A stretch of 64,000 bases of DNA from positions 28,792,501-28,856,500 of the forward strand of contig NC_044572.1 of the NCBI RefSeq assembly GCF_901933205.1, read 5' to 3'. Source of the stretch: Camarhynchus parvulus. Lineage: Eukaryota; Chordata; Aves; Passeriformes; Thraupidae. Both the position numbers and the translations under genes were made by a program. Of this stretch, positions 53,924 through 64,000 are shown piece by piece. Every line of letters begins with the position of its first letter. Positions within the stretch are counted from its first letter, which is position 1. The notes beneath the pieces were generated by a model. That model made no database searches. It saw only the letters and a list, made by a program, of their open reading frames with translations, and was not told where the DNA came from.

Positions 53924-54060
53924 CTGTTGTCCAGCGCCCGCATCCCCCGGGCGCCGCCCGCCGACTCCGCGCCCGCTCCGCGCCGGAGCAGCGGTGCGGC
54001 AAGACCCGCGCAGCGCTCCGCAAAGCTCCGCTCCCCTTTCTCCACCCGCTGCCCCGCGCA
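53924..54060 (-). other. Candidate alternative first exon with ATG close to the donor
   Basis: A minus-strand ATG at 53943 reads MRALDN plus two bases (AG) before a consensus-like donor, AACAG|GTACGG, with exon end at 53924. If this exon is used, the ATG would be either a short upstream ORF or, with one acceptor choice, an N-terminal extension in frame with DGKB. The start of the exon is unknown and the right coordinate is nominal. Confidence 0.35.
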
Positions 54061-54089
54061 GAGAGGCGCTAAGCCCGTGCAACACTTAC

Positions 54090-54370
54090 CCAAAGTTTAC
54101 AGGCTCTCCCCGCCAGTGGCGACCGCCCAGGGATGCCAGCCGCCCTCCCCGCTGCCCGCTGCGAGCTGGCGGGGCTGTGGCAGCGGGCGCGGGCACGGAG
54201 GGCCGAGCGCGGCCCGCCCCGCTCCCACCTGCCCGGCCGGAGCTGCCGCGGGGCGCCGGGGAAAGGAGGCGGCCGCGGAGCGGCTCCCACGCAGGTGCGC
54301 GGGCACTGCGCCGCCGGAGCCCGCGGCTCAAGGAGCTGGGAGAGACTGCGCCGTCCCTGCCACGGCACCG
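54090..54370 (-). other. Candidate DGKB non-coding exon 1a ending at a strong donor
   Basis: On the minus strand an exon could end at 54090 (CTTTGG) followed by GTAAGTGTT, a near-perfect donor. The stretch upstream in transcription is GC-rich and lies in the right half of the island, where transcription toward the coding exon would be expected to begin. The right boundary (start site) is a guess. A frame is open through it to a stop formed exactly at the donor, but it shows no recognisable domain and I treat the exon as untranslated. Confidence 0.45.
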
Positions 54371-57300
54371 TCCGGTCCTCGGCAGCGCCGTGCCCCGGCC
54401 AGGCCGGCCCAGTGCCCGGCCCGGCGCCCGGCAGCCGCCTCAGCAGCAGCCCGCCGTGCCCGGCTCGCCAGGCTCCGTCCGGCCGAGGGACCTTCGCTTA
54501 GCCCGCTCCGCGGAACGCTGCCCTGGGCCCCCGCTTTCCTCCAGCACCGGTTTTGCAACCTCTCTGAGGGTAGCAATAACCCAGCTAGGGCCTGTAAGAA
54601 TTTGCAGATTTACTCAGAAAGAAAAAAAAATGAGGGACCAGAATACCAATGGCATGGAAATTAATGTCTTTGTGCCAGTGCCTACCATTTAGCAATTCAC
54701 AGAACTAGGGAGCTCATCAAACTTTCACTGACAGGTTCCCAGTGTGTTTAATGAGAGATTTCTGTACACTACCAACTTCGACTTCACCAAGTCTTGAGTG
54801 ATAAGCCTCAGAACTTAAGCTGGGAACCTGATTCTATGTTTAATTATAATGACATTAATTTATATTCACTTTGTTGATATATGGCGCTAAAAGACTAGCT
54901 TTGAAAGATGTTGTAGGCAATGTAGATTAAATTTAGTATATTGCTAATAATTTTATATAATAAATCAATTAAAATTTGAAAATAAAAAATATTTACCAGC
55001 ATTTTTTGGTTTACTTTTGTACCTGTATCCATTCTTCCTTTCCAAAATGTGCATCTAAAGAGTTTCATTTTCATAAGACACAAGTGCTAGAAATTATTGG
55101 AATCCTCTTTATTTTAGGAACCATGCAAAACCATGCCAACCTGATTTTGTTTATAGAGAAGTTTCTTAAAGAATTCCTTAATTCACCTAGTGCACTGAAC
55201 ATGGTTTCCTCAGCAGAAATGGTACCTGTTCTCTATAAATTAGTTTCTCCACACCACCATTAAAGATATTTAAGTATTTTGAATTAGCATATTTCCAAAA
55301 GTCATTGACACTCCAACTTTTTGTTTAACAAGAGTTCGAAAATTTAGATGAGCTTCCTGTGTATAAGTAAAATGTAACTTTATGTTATATAATGCCATAA
55401 GTACATATTTATACCATATACTCAGTGATACAAAGGCGTTCATAACTAAAATTTCATTTTGATGTGGTTTTGATTGTCTTAAATGAACTCTGATTGTATT
55501 CTAAATAATCCATTCAATTCTCTTCATATTCTCACAAAAGCAAAAGAAACAACAACTTTTCTGTAACTTTGGAAAAATATGTTCTCAGATGCATAGCATC
55601 ATACCTATTAGCCTTTAAATTGACATCCAGTAGTCAACCTTATCAATATCTTTCCAAATGCCAGCTTCACAGTTGCACATGCCAAGTACTTGCCTTTAGT
55701 TCCCTGTGTCTAATCTAAACACTTTAAAACACTGATTTCAAGAGATTATTTTTCTCCCAGGGGAGGAATTCAGTCCCAGTATATTTGAGCCTCAAGTTGC
55801 TAAATATGGATCAAAACACTGAAATACAGGGAGTAGTTACTTAATTGTGAGAAATCATTCCAGTGCAACACAAAATTTGTATAGGCCTTGCAATAAAATG
55901 TTACATCTTGTGGTATGGGGCAGAGGGCTGGTTTTGAATCACAATATTGCCTTAAAAATTGTTTTGAAGCACTCTCAGTTACCCATGGTCATATAAAAAA
56001 TAAAAATTGCTGCAAAAAAACATGATCCCAATTAAAAATACATTTTCTTATATTGTGCAGAATTTCCATATATTCACTTAGCTTAGGCCTTTAGTGTTCT
56101 CTTCTGCTGTGTATTAAAACGGGGTCCAACTTCAGTTCCTGATGGAATGGAAAAGGTCCCACAAGTTCATTTGCAATTTGGAATGACAAATCCATTGATC
56201 CTTGTAGCTTTAAAACTCAAAAGAAAAATTTGGAGGTCTTACAATACAGGAAGAAATATTAACCCCTTCATTCAGCATTTCATTTGTCCTAGGAAAGTGA
56301 CAACCCTCACACAGGTGCAAGCCAACTCAATACTGCTGAGCTGTGAAAGATCAATGTAAAAGATATCCAACTGAAGGACTCTAACATTAAGATTCTTTTT
56401 TCCAATTAGGAGTTTGCTATCCACTTGCCTAGTTTTAGAAGCATTGCTGTATTATATGCTGTTTTGAGAACAGGTAGAGGATGGGGATAGATGGGTTATG
56501 GTTTGTGTCTAAGGGCTTCCTCAGCACAGAGCTCAGTGGCAGCCTTTGTGCATAGCACATTTGCATAAGCATCTTTGTTCTGGTTTCAATACAAAGCTCC
56601 ATCCTCCTGTTCCAGAAGCAGGATGCTGCCCAAACTGTATATGCTCCTGTCCTCCCCTCCTTTAATCAAGCTCCTACCATAAGCAGATTAAAATATGCGA
56701 AGAGTTTGTCTGTTAACAGCTCACTCCCTCACAGCAAAGAAAATAACAGATGTCTAGAAGCCACAGCCAGAATTTTAAATATTAAATTTATTATACTATA
56801 TACTTAGATCTGTGTTTGGATATTTAAATGAATTCTGTTGCTAAGCGTGACTTTAAGTTGCTCATTTAATAAAACTATGTTGAACTTGGAGCCCTACATT
56901 TTTATATGATTCATTAAAGAATAAAGCACCTAACTTAAGAATCATAACAGAAAAATTATTCTCAGTTTCCAATATGTTTTATTTGCTTTTCATATATTGC
57001 AAAAGTCATCTGCAGTTATAGTATATTAGTGGTTTTGAAATAAACAGGGTTCAGGCTTATAAAGCTGACTTCAGTGGTGGCATTACTCTACATCAAAGGT
57101 GCAAACTATTGAAAAGAAGTCTGACACCAGGTGAAATCAGCTAAGGTAACAGCAAGCTATATATAAAGAAAGTATTTTTCAGAATATATGGTTTTAAGAA
57201 ACAACTGTAGTTCACCAAGTTTGTTAAAAAAAATAGTCTTATCAAAATTTGATTCATCGACCTTAGAACATTTTACACTATATGAAGAATTTTGTGGAGA

Positions 57301-57724
57301 AAATGGAATTAAGTGAAAAAAAGAAACAGCTTTCTTCACAGTAATTCTATATTTCGTGTGCTTTCATCAGAAAATGTCAATATGGAGTAGACTACACTGC
57401 TCCCTCCCAGAAACAGCAAATTCACAAGCAATCAGTAATAGGGCTCCAAAGGAATCAAACCATTTCATCAGAAACAAGACCTTTCATAGATTATGCTGAT
57501 ATCACTTTACATCAATTATTGTAGTGACAATGATATACCGTAGAATAGTATGTATAGTCCACTTGACCCATATACTTATTCACACGTAATATACTTATAC
57601 CTATTGACACAGTTGGGATGGGAAAAATTCTTGTGAAATACCCAAAATACCCAGAGGCATTTGTAGGTCTACTATCACTCACATTACTGATATTCTCTAT
57701 GTGTATATATATATAGTCACATAT

Positions 57725-57726
<2 letters not shown>

Positions 57727-57776
<50 letters not shown>
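57727..57776. repeat. (GT)25 microsatellite
   Basis: Fifty bases of uninterrupted GT repeats preceded by a short TATATATA tract at 57704-57714. This is the longest pure microsatellite in the window, about 3.2 kb upstream of the CpG island. Confidence 0.98.
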
Positions 57777-57781
<5 letters not shown>

Positions 57782-58054
57782 CAGGGTAGCTGAAAGAAAA
57801 TAAGCCACAGAGCATACATTTGTACTTGAGAAAATCAAGGAATGTTGAGAAACTAGAGGAAATTACATTAATCTGCTGAACTATTTTTCTGGGCTTGTTA
57901 TCCAGTATACCAGATACTCTAACAGAACCTTTAGCTATTCTTTCATTAATGCAATTAAGATTTAAGACTGCAAGCATCTAAATTCAGACCTGGTGAATTA
58001 ACACTCGCACACAACATTATTTGCTTGATCCAAGTGCTACAGATCAGTCTTACT

Positions 58055-58835
58055 TCTGCCCTGTGAGAATCCTAGGCTGACTCCTCTTGGAATACATTCT
58101 GAGTCATATGAAGGACAGCAGGATGTGTGGGAACAATCTACATGAATTTACTAAGGGTAAATCTAGCCTGATCAATTTGACTGTCCTCTGTGATGAACTG
58201 ACTGAATATATGGATGAGAGAAAAATGGAAGTACCAGTGGATGGTACTTATCTTGGCTTTTGCAAGGCTTTCTATGCTTATTCTCACAACAGTCTCCTGT
58301 CCAAGTTGGGACATAACAGACTGGATTGGTGGAAACTCAATACATGTGCAACTGGTTGGATGGCTGGGCTAAGAGGATATTGGTTAATGGGCTGTACTCT
58401 AAATGCCAACAGGAAGTGTCATTACCCAGGAATATATCTTTATATCTTTAAGGATAAAGGATATGTCCTTACATCTTTATCAGTGACCTGACGGACACAC
58501 AAGAGTACTCGTTCCTAAAGTCTGCAGGTGAGAGAACTAATTAACCCCTGCCAAGGGAGGACTGCTATCCAGAGGGACTGAGACATGCTGGAGGGAAGGT
58601 CTGTCAGGAACCTTATGAAATGCAAAGCCCTGCACTAGGGAAATAAAAACCCTCAGTGATGGGGCCTGGGTGGAGACCAATTCTGTTGAAAAAACCTCAA
58701 GAGTTTTGTCAGACAGCAAGCTGAGCATGAGCATTGAGTCCTGGCAGAGAAGAGAGCCAGTGCCATCCTGGGCAGTAACTAGGGATGTTATTAGCCCCCT
58801 CCAATGAATATTTTTTAGATCACACCTTGAATAAT
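58055..58835 (+). mobile_element. CR1 LINE fragment covering part of the ORF2 reverse transcriptase
   Basis: The translation around 58087-58491 retains a VDGTYLGFCKAF..SHN.LLSKLG pattern that corresponds to the CR1 reverse-transcriptase motif usually read as VD..YLDFSKAFD..SH..L. Downstream blocks (GAACCTTATGAAATGCAAAG, AGCAAGCTGAGCATGAGC, GCCATCCTGGGCAG) follow in CR1 order. The catalytic part further on is broken by changes of frame and deletions, so it is a dead copy. Confidence 0.88.
58087..58491 (+). pseudogene. CR1 reverse-transcriptase relic
   Basis: An open stretch of 134 codons inside the CR1 copy. It shows the YLGFCKAF and HNSLLSKLG relic motifs at about residues 55-74, but the reading frame loses homology afterwards (residues after about 100 do not fit). 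The retained D and S residues of the normal motif are altered (FDTVSHN-type becomes FYAYSHN). It is not expected to make an active enzyme. Confidence 0.75.
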
Positions 58836-58839
58836 GTAT

Positions 58840-59180
58840 CATGGAATAATTATCATGGGATAATTCTGGCTGAAAAGACTCTCAAGACATTTCTAGTTAG
58901 GATGAAATCAGATCAGGCTAAGGGACTGAATTCAAAAGATGGAGACATCATAACTTCTGTGGGCAATGTGATTAGTGCTGGAGCATCCTCATGGTGAAGT
59001 TGGTTTTCCATATATCAAGCCTGAACCTCTCATTTCCACTTATGCCTATAGCCCCATGTCTTCCCCCCCATGCCTAACGATGAAGAGCACATCCCTGCCT
59101 TCCTGTTAGATGCCTCATTCGTTTAATTCCATGGGCTACTGTTAGGTGTCCCCAAATCCTTCCTTTACAGGCTGGACAAC
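58840..59180 (-). mobile_element. CR1 LINE 3' fragment, head-to-head with the preceding copy
   Basis: Reverse-complement CR1: TCATGGAATAATTATCATGG terminus, then a decayed GGCTGAAAAGACTCTCAAGA, a TCCTCATGGTGAAGTTGG block, CCTGAACCTCTCATTTCC and CTTTACAGGCTGGACAACCC. Strongly diverged in its middle. Confidence 0.75.
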
Positions 59181-62100
59181 CCTAGTGGTTATACAGATTG
59201 ACATATAGGTGTAACAATGCCCAAGTTACTAATGGGTTTGTCTGAGCTCTGGTTTCATAATATTACCTCTAGTGCGTTAGAAAAAGAAATGACAAGTACA
59301 AAAGAAGTAAGGACAAAGGCAGTATAATAGAGTACCTTTCAGTGAATTGAAACCTTTTTTTTCCTCACAACTTACTCTCATCTTTACCTTCCATGTACAG
59401 TTGGGGTTTTTTTCCCTCTGTTGTTCCTACTTCAAAGAGGGACCTTGGCCAAACCTTAGGTCAGTGGGAGTATTTTCAGAGGTATAATGGGGCAATGGGT
59501 TGACAAGCTTCTAAAATCTACATGAAAGATACTATTTGTTTCAACTGGATGCAGGAATGAGCCCTTAGCCATAGTAAATGAGAGATGTTTGCTCAGTCTG
59601 ACAAGATATTATTTAGTTAAAGATTACTTAAGATGCAGATGTCTAACACCTCACTCATTCTGAAACACTAAAATGTAAAGACTACTGAGGTCTATACAAA
59701 TATTATACTACCTAACCAGGGCAGGAGGTAAGGGGCAAAATGTACTTACTGTCCTCTTCTGGATGTAGCATTATAAGAGTAATATGCATATTTTTTTCAC
59801 TACATTTCATTCTATATATATGCCGGGTATAAAAAAGAAGCATATGGCTAGCAGACATCAAAAGAGATATATTTATTTATATATTGCAAATATGCATTTA
59901 ATTTTAAATTATGGTTTTAAGATTAATTACCATATGTATGTTTACTGAACTGTCTTAACTATGTGAAAAGATAGAACATGTCCTTAAACATTTGTTGAAT
60001 TTTAACACATATGGTAGAATCCCTATTTAACATTCAATGACCAATGTAATTGTTTCAGGAAGGCTTTTTATTATAGTTTAAACTTAGTTCAAGAACAATT
60101 GAGGCATAATATATTCCCTGTAATTGTTAAAAGAACTGACGGACAGAATTATTAAACTTAGATGCTTTTAGTTCATTCACAGTAATCATCTAGTGCAGAG
60201 GTCATTCATGTCAGTAAAATACAAAATGAAAGATATTGAGGGACTCCTGAGTGTAGAATCTTTCTTCCTCTGTTTTATAAATTTCCTCTAGATTTTGTTT
60301 TGCTCACATTGGTTATGTTAAATATCATGCCTGCACATGTGCTTCGCGCAGGTGGATTAATGAAAGGCCAACAGTGAGATGTAATGTCTTAAAAAATAAA
60401 TATGCAGGAGAAATTTATAATAATCATCTCCCTGCATTATTTCTGATGTGAAAGGCAGAAGTTAGCATAGCTACTGTTACCTAGATTCATGAATTGACAG
60501 AGGTAACACAGAATGTATGTCTGCCACAGAGGCAGTATAGAACTTTTATGGATTACAATTAAATAAGTATCAATACAGACATAGCTGATTAAAGAACTAA
60601 TGAATTAGTAATGAAGAGAAAAATGGGATTAATTCAATCTAGAAACTTCCATGAAAATGAAAAGCATTTAGTGTAAACCAGAAAATAAAATGGCAACATT
60701 TTCCTGGTTGATGAAGCATAAAGAAAGAGCAGAAAGGAAAAGGTACATATAGCAAACTAATGGTATTACAATTTTCCTCCGCTTGAAAAAGCAGCCTATA
60801 AAAATTCAGCATCAGAAAAAGAACAAGAATTATAATAAATTATTTTAAAGTAGGGTTGAAATTAAAAAGTACACATATGCCTGTCATTCACAATATTTGA
60901 GTATAACTTGTCATAAAACCATCAAGTGAACTAAAAGAATTCAAAATTTGCATTTCTAACTAGTTAGACCTAACTAATTAGTCCTACTTCATTTGCATTT
61001 TCATTTAATGTGTTCAGAAGAAAAATTTTTTTGGAAAAATAACAGATAGGAGATATACTACGTTAGTAAGTTAGAGTTATACATCAAACTATATTAGCAT
61101 GAGTATACCTAACTGGTGAGAACAATTAACAACACAATCAGCATCAAGACTTAGGGCTTGGGTAATATTATTCTACATATTCAAGAGATATTATGGCTGA
61201 AAATGAACAGAACTTAAAAGCTGAAATAAATTAGAAATAGTTAAGAAGAATTATCTCTAAAAGGAAATTGAAAAAAAAATAGTAAGAGATGATAGAACTA
61301 ATTACATTTAATTACTTTAAAAGAAAGGTTTCCCAGATGGCTGATGGAATGAATTTGGAAAAGCATCTCTAAAAATGGCTTGTATCAGTGAAATTTAAGT
61401 AAGGAAAGCAGGAAAGGTGGGCTGAACAATGAAAAAAAAAATTAAGAGTACTTCTTCTTCAAATTAGTAACAAGGAAGCCACCAGCAGTCTTCAAAAATA
61501 AACTTTTGTTGGATTCAAGGCAATCAGAAAAAGAAAAGAACAGTGGCAGGTAGGCCTAGTTAGCACCTACTCTACATATAGGCCTTAAATCTCAGATTCA
61601 GATATAGTTTGTGGTTGAATTTAGGATTTTCCTTTTTCTTCATCTGAGTTTTGTATTGCTGAAAAGTCAGAGATCTATTTAAATCAGTTGAACAACACAT
61701 TTTAGAACAAAGTAATAAAGGATATTTTGTTACATCTAAAATAAAGTAAAGCTCTAAAGAATTTTACTTTTATGTACTTGATGCTGCTGTCTTTGCTCAC
61801 TGATATATTTTAAAGTATTAAATGTAATATACAAATCAGTGTTACAGATACTTCAAGTAACTCAGTTTTATATAAGTTTTGTTAAAAGTTAATAAAATTT
61901 CTATTCTGATTACTTTTTTCTACCATTAAAATGCTTGTGTCTTTTAGTATTTTTAACATGTATGTAACAAAAACATCATTCCAGTCACTTTTCTGAGAAC
62001 AGAGTCACATATGGCTTCCAGGGAAAATTTTAGATGTTTATCAATGTGGTTTTGCCTTTGTATTTTGTTTTACAAGATCTTAAAATCTAAGTTCTCTTCT

Positions 62101-62635
62101 AGTTGTACTGTCACAGATATCAACATAGATTATTCTAGATTTGCACCATGTCAATAGGAAAAAAACAAGGGAACTGGTGTTTGAGAGCAGCAGGATCCTG
62201 TGAGTAAATCACTCAGTAGCAGGCTTAGGTAATTTTGCTGTCTACTCTGGTTCTGCTATCGGCCCATTATTTGATGTTGACATCCAAGATCTACATTTGT
62301 AAAATCAGCACTGTGATTTAAGACTGCATTTTTTAAATCTTCCTTTAACATAACAAACCTCATGTATTCAGTCAGAAAGAAAAAAAACCCCATGTAACTA
62401 AATTTCTACTTTCAAAGATGTCCACAAATTTATTTTTGTCGATACTTAATGGATCAATGCCTAGGCCACCAGTGGGCCATTTTCTTTCATATCCCCTTCA
62501 GGAGACTAAATATAATACACATTTCAATCATTCCCACTGTAAATACTCAATCAAAGTCTATACAAACCACAGGGAAATTGATTTTTCACTCAGAAATAAT
62601 GCCAGAAGTCAAAGAGGTAATGTTACAAAAACTTA

Positions 62636-62756
62636 GCAGAATTTCAGAATGGTTGAGGTTGGAAGGGAGCTCTGGAGGCTGTCTGGTTGTACCCTCCTGC
62701 CTCAGTCAGTGTCACCAAGAGCAGATTGCCCAGGCTTGCCCAGTGGTTAAGTACAT
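62636..62756 (-). mobile_element. CR1 LINE 3' end fragment
   Basis: CAGAATTTCAGAATGGTTGA, GGTTGGAAGGGAGCTCTGGA, GTACCCTCCTGCCTC and GAGCAGATTGCCCAGG form a CR1 3' end in reverse complement. Confidence 0.9.
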
Positions 62757-64000
62757 GACCTGAGTGGCCTGGTTCAGATTTCTCTTCCTGAAGCCTCACA
62801 AATCTGCAAATCTTCCTTCACAGGAAGATAACTCATCATCCTAGCTACCTGTGAATGCCAACCAATACAGAAAAGGTGACCTGGACAAAACACAGGAATG
62901 GTACTGTACTGATACTCCTACTGAGGGCCAAGAACTTGATTCCACCTTCTGCTTCTTCTGGATTCCAGGATGCTTTTCCACATAGGGGGTCTATAAAGCC
63001 ACGTGATGAACTGAATTTTGATACAATAAAATTTCTTTAAATCGAAAGAAGTGACAGAGACAGATTCCACCAAGAACAGATTGAATGTTAAAATTCTGGC
63101 AGAGTGGAGGAGAGGACTTTGAACCCCTTCAGAAAACGTTTGAAACAACTTCTTCTGTTTTTGATGTTGTCACTTTCTCATTCTCCTGACAAATTTTAAA
63201 AAATAAATGGTGACACTTTTAAGACGATGTGAATACCTGTTGGAGATGCCCTGAAATGTCTATTAGATCAATGACTATGCTTTAAATTTGCTTTTGACGC
63301 TAGTTCAACTTTTCCATAAATTACCATGATGTCTCAACCATGAAGACTAGAGCCATTTTGGATGTGTGAATATGTGCAACACCAGTTTCTAAGTTTTAAA
63401 GAATAAGAGACATATTGAATTTACATTAAACAGCAAGATGCAAGACCCACATAATTGGAACTTGACATTAAGTGTTTGCCTAGATAATCTAATCAGGCAT
63501 TTATACTATTTTACAGCAAGCCTTTTAACTACTTATATATGTTTTACTTCTCTAGACTGAAATTATCTGGAGCAAGGAGTTTCTCTGATACGAATGTTTA
63601 TATAGTGCCAGCACAATGGAGTAGCAAATTTGGTTTGATCTCTAACACAAAATGAGTCCATGAAACTGTATATTCACCTGGCTTATATCAACTACAGCAT
63701 TATAGCTGTGTGGCATAGGAAATGTTTGCTTGTAAAACCTAAATGAAACCAAAATCAGGAAACCAAACAATAAATACAACACATCCATTTGTTACTTCCT
63801 TAGTTAAACTTTTTAGGCTAATTTTTTTGCACTCAGATTTTGAGTATACCAACTAATTTAAAGCTTCTTCTGTTTCTTTAATTGCTTTAACAGTTTTTAT
63901 AATATTTTACTTTCAATAGCTTTGCAACGCTGAGTCTGTTTCAATGTATAACAAACACTTTGATTAGCCCTTATTTTCAAAACTGTCTTGAATGGAATTA

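Larger units (their letters stand above)
53310..54550 (-). promoter_or_regulatory. DGKB: CpG island, candidate DGKB promoter and first exon(s)
   Basis: Base composition changes abruptly from AT-rich flanks to very GC-rich, CpG-dense DNA over about 1.2 kb. C-rich runs on the plus strand correspond to GC boxes (Sp/KLF type) on the minus strand, for example 53590-53606 and 54213-54220. I see no convincing TATA box. Three good minus-strand splice donors lie inside it: TTTGG|GTAAGTG, AACAG|GTACGG and CTGCA|GTAAGTT. They fit non-coding first exons running left toward the DGKB coding exon. Linking the island to DGKB rests on strand and position only. A divergent non-coding transcript on the plus strand is also possible. 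Confidence 0.75.
54600..64000. other. Upstream intergenic DNA, no gene recognised
   Basis: Beyond the CpG island the sequence returns to AT-rich DNA without any open frame that I can connect to a protein family, apart from CR1 remnants at 58.05-59.18 and 62.64 kb. In human the next gene upstream of DGKB is AGMO on the same strand, several hundred kb away (from memory); none of its exons was recognised here. A (GT)25 microsatellite lies at 57.7 kb. Confidence 0.6.

Noticed and set aside
53584..54093. Minus-strand 169-codon frame in the CpG island
   Set aside because: It reads through two good splice donors and the microsatellite, which gives an alternating Val/Cys run. Composition explains it. 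Only the short ATG-to-donor piece at 53943-53924 is kept as a possibility.
54537..54560. Possible REST/NRSF site at the right edge of the CpG island
   Set aside because: TCCAGCACC resembles the left half of the motif, but the right half (GGACAGC type) is missing at the required spacing.
53463..54692. Plus-strand open frames of 409 and 398 codons across the CpG island
   Set aside because: Two overlapping plus frames and several minus frames are open together because GC-rich DNA has few stop codons. The products are Pro/Ala/Arg-rich without domains and cross the CA/TA microsatellite (HTHTH-type run).

Overview
The window looks like avian nuclear DNA. It is AT-rich and largely non-coding, and most of the recognisable interspersed repeats are 5'-truncated CR1 LINEs with the characteristic sauropsid 3' end (repeats of ATTCTATG type). 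It also carries one LTR of a family widespread in bird genomes. No bacterial-type operon, CRISPR array, rRNA or tRNA was recognised.

The one protein-coding gene I can identify is DGKB (diacylglycerol kinase beta), on the minus strand. Its first coding exon lies at 22842-22911. It encodes 23 residues (MTSQEKW at 1-7, LSPGEFSQLQKYAE at 10-23) and ends in a clean GTAAGT splice donor. An in-frame stop lies ten codons upstream of the ATG. About 30.5 kb upstream in the direction of transcription, at roughly 53.3-54.55 kb, is a dense CpG island with several minus-strand splice donors. It is the best candidate for the DGKB promoter and non-coding first exon(s).

Layout: 1-22841 is the start of the intron after the first coding exon. 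The next coding exon was not found, so that intron probably extends beyond the left edge. 22842-22911 is the coding exon, with 5' UTR of unknown length to its right. From there to about 53.3 kb is a long 5' intron holding CR1 fragments, a solo LTR and A/C-rich low-complexity tracts. 53.3-54.55 kb is the CpG island. 54.6-64 kb is upstream intergenic DNA with a head-to-head CR1 pair and a (GT)25 microsatellite.

I found no convincing previously undescribed system. The observations most worth a second look are the CpG-island splice-donor architecture (including a possible in-frame N-terminal extension of DGKB), a CA/TA microsatellite inside the island, the LTR promoter lying in the same orientation as DGKB, and a sequence block shared by two sites 1.6 kb apart. 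Function and conservation of the non-coding stretches cannot be judged from one sequence.
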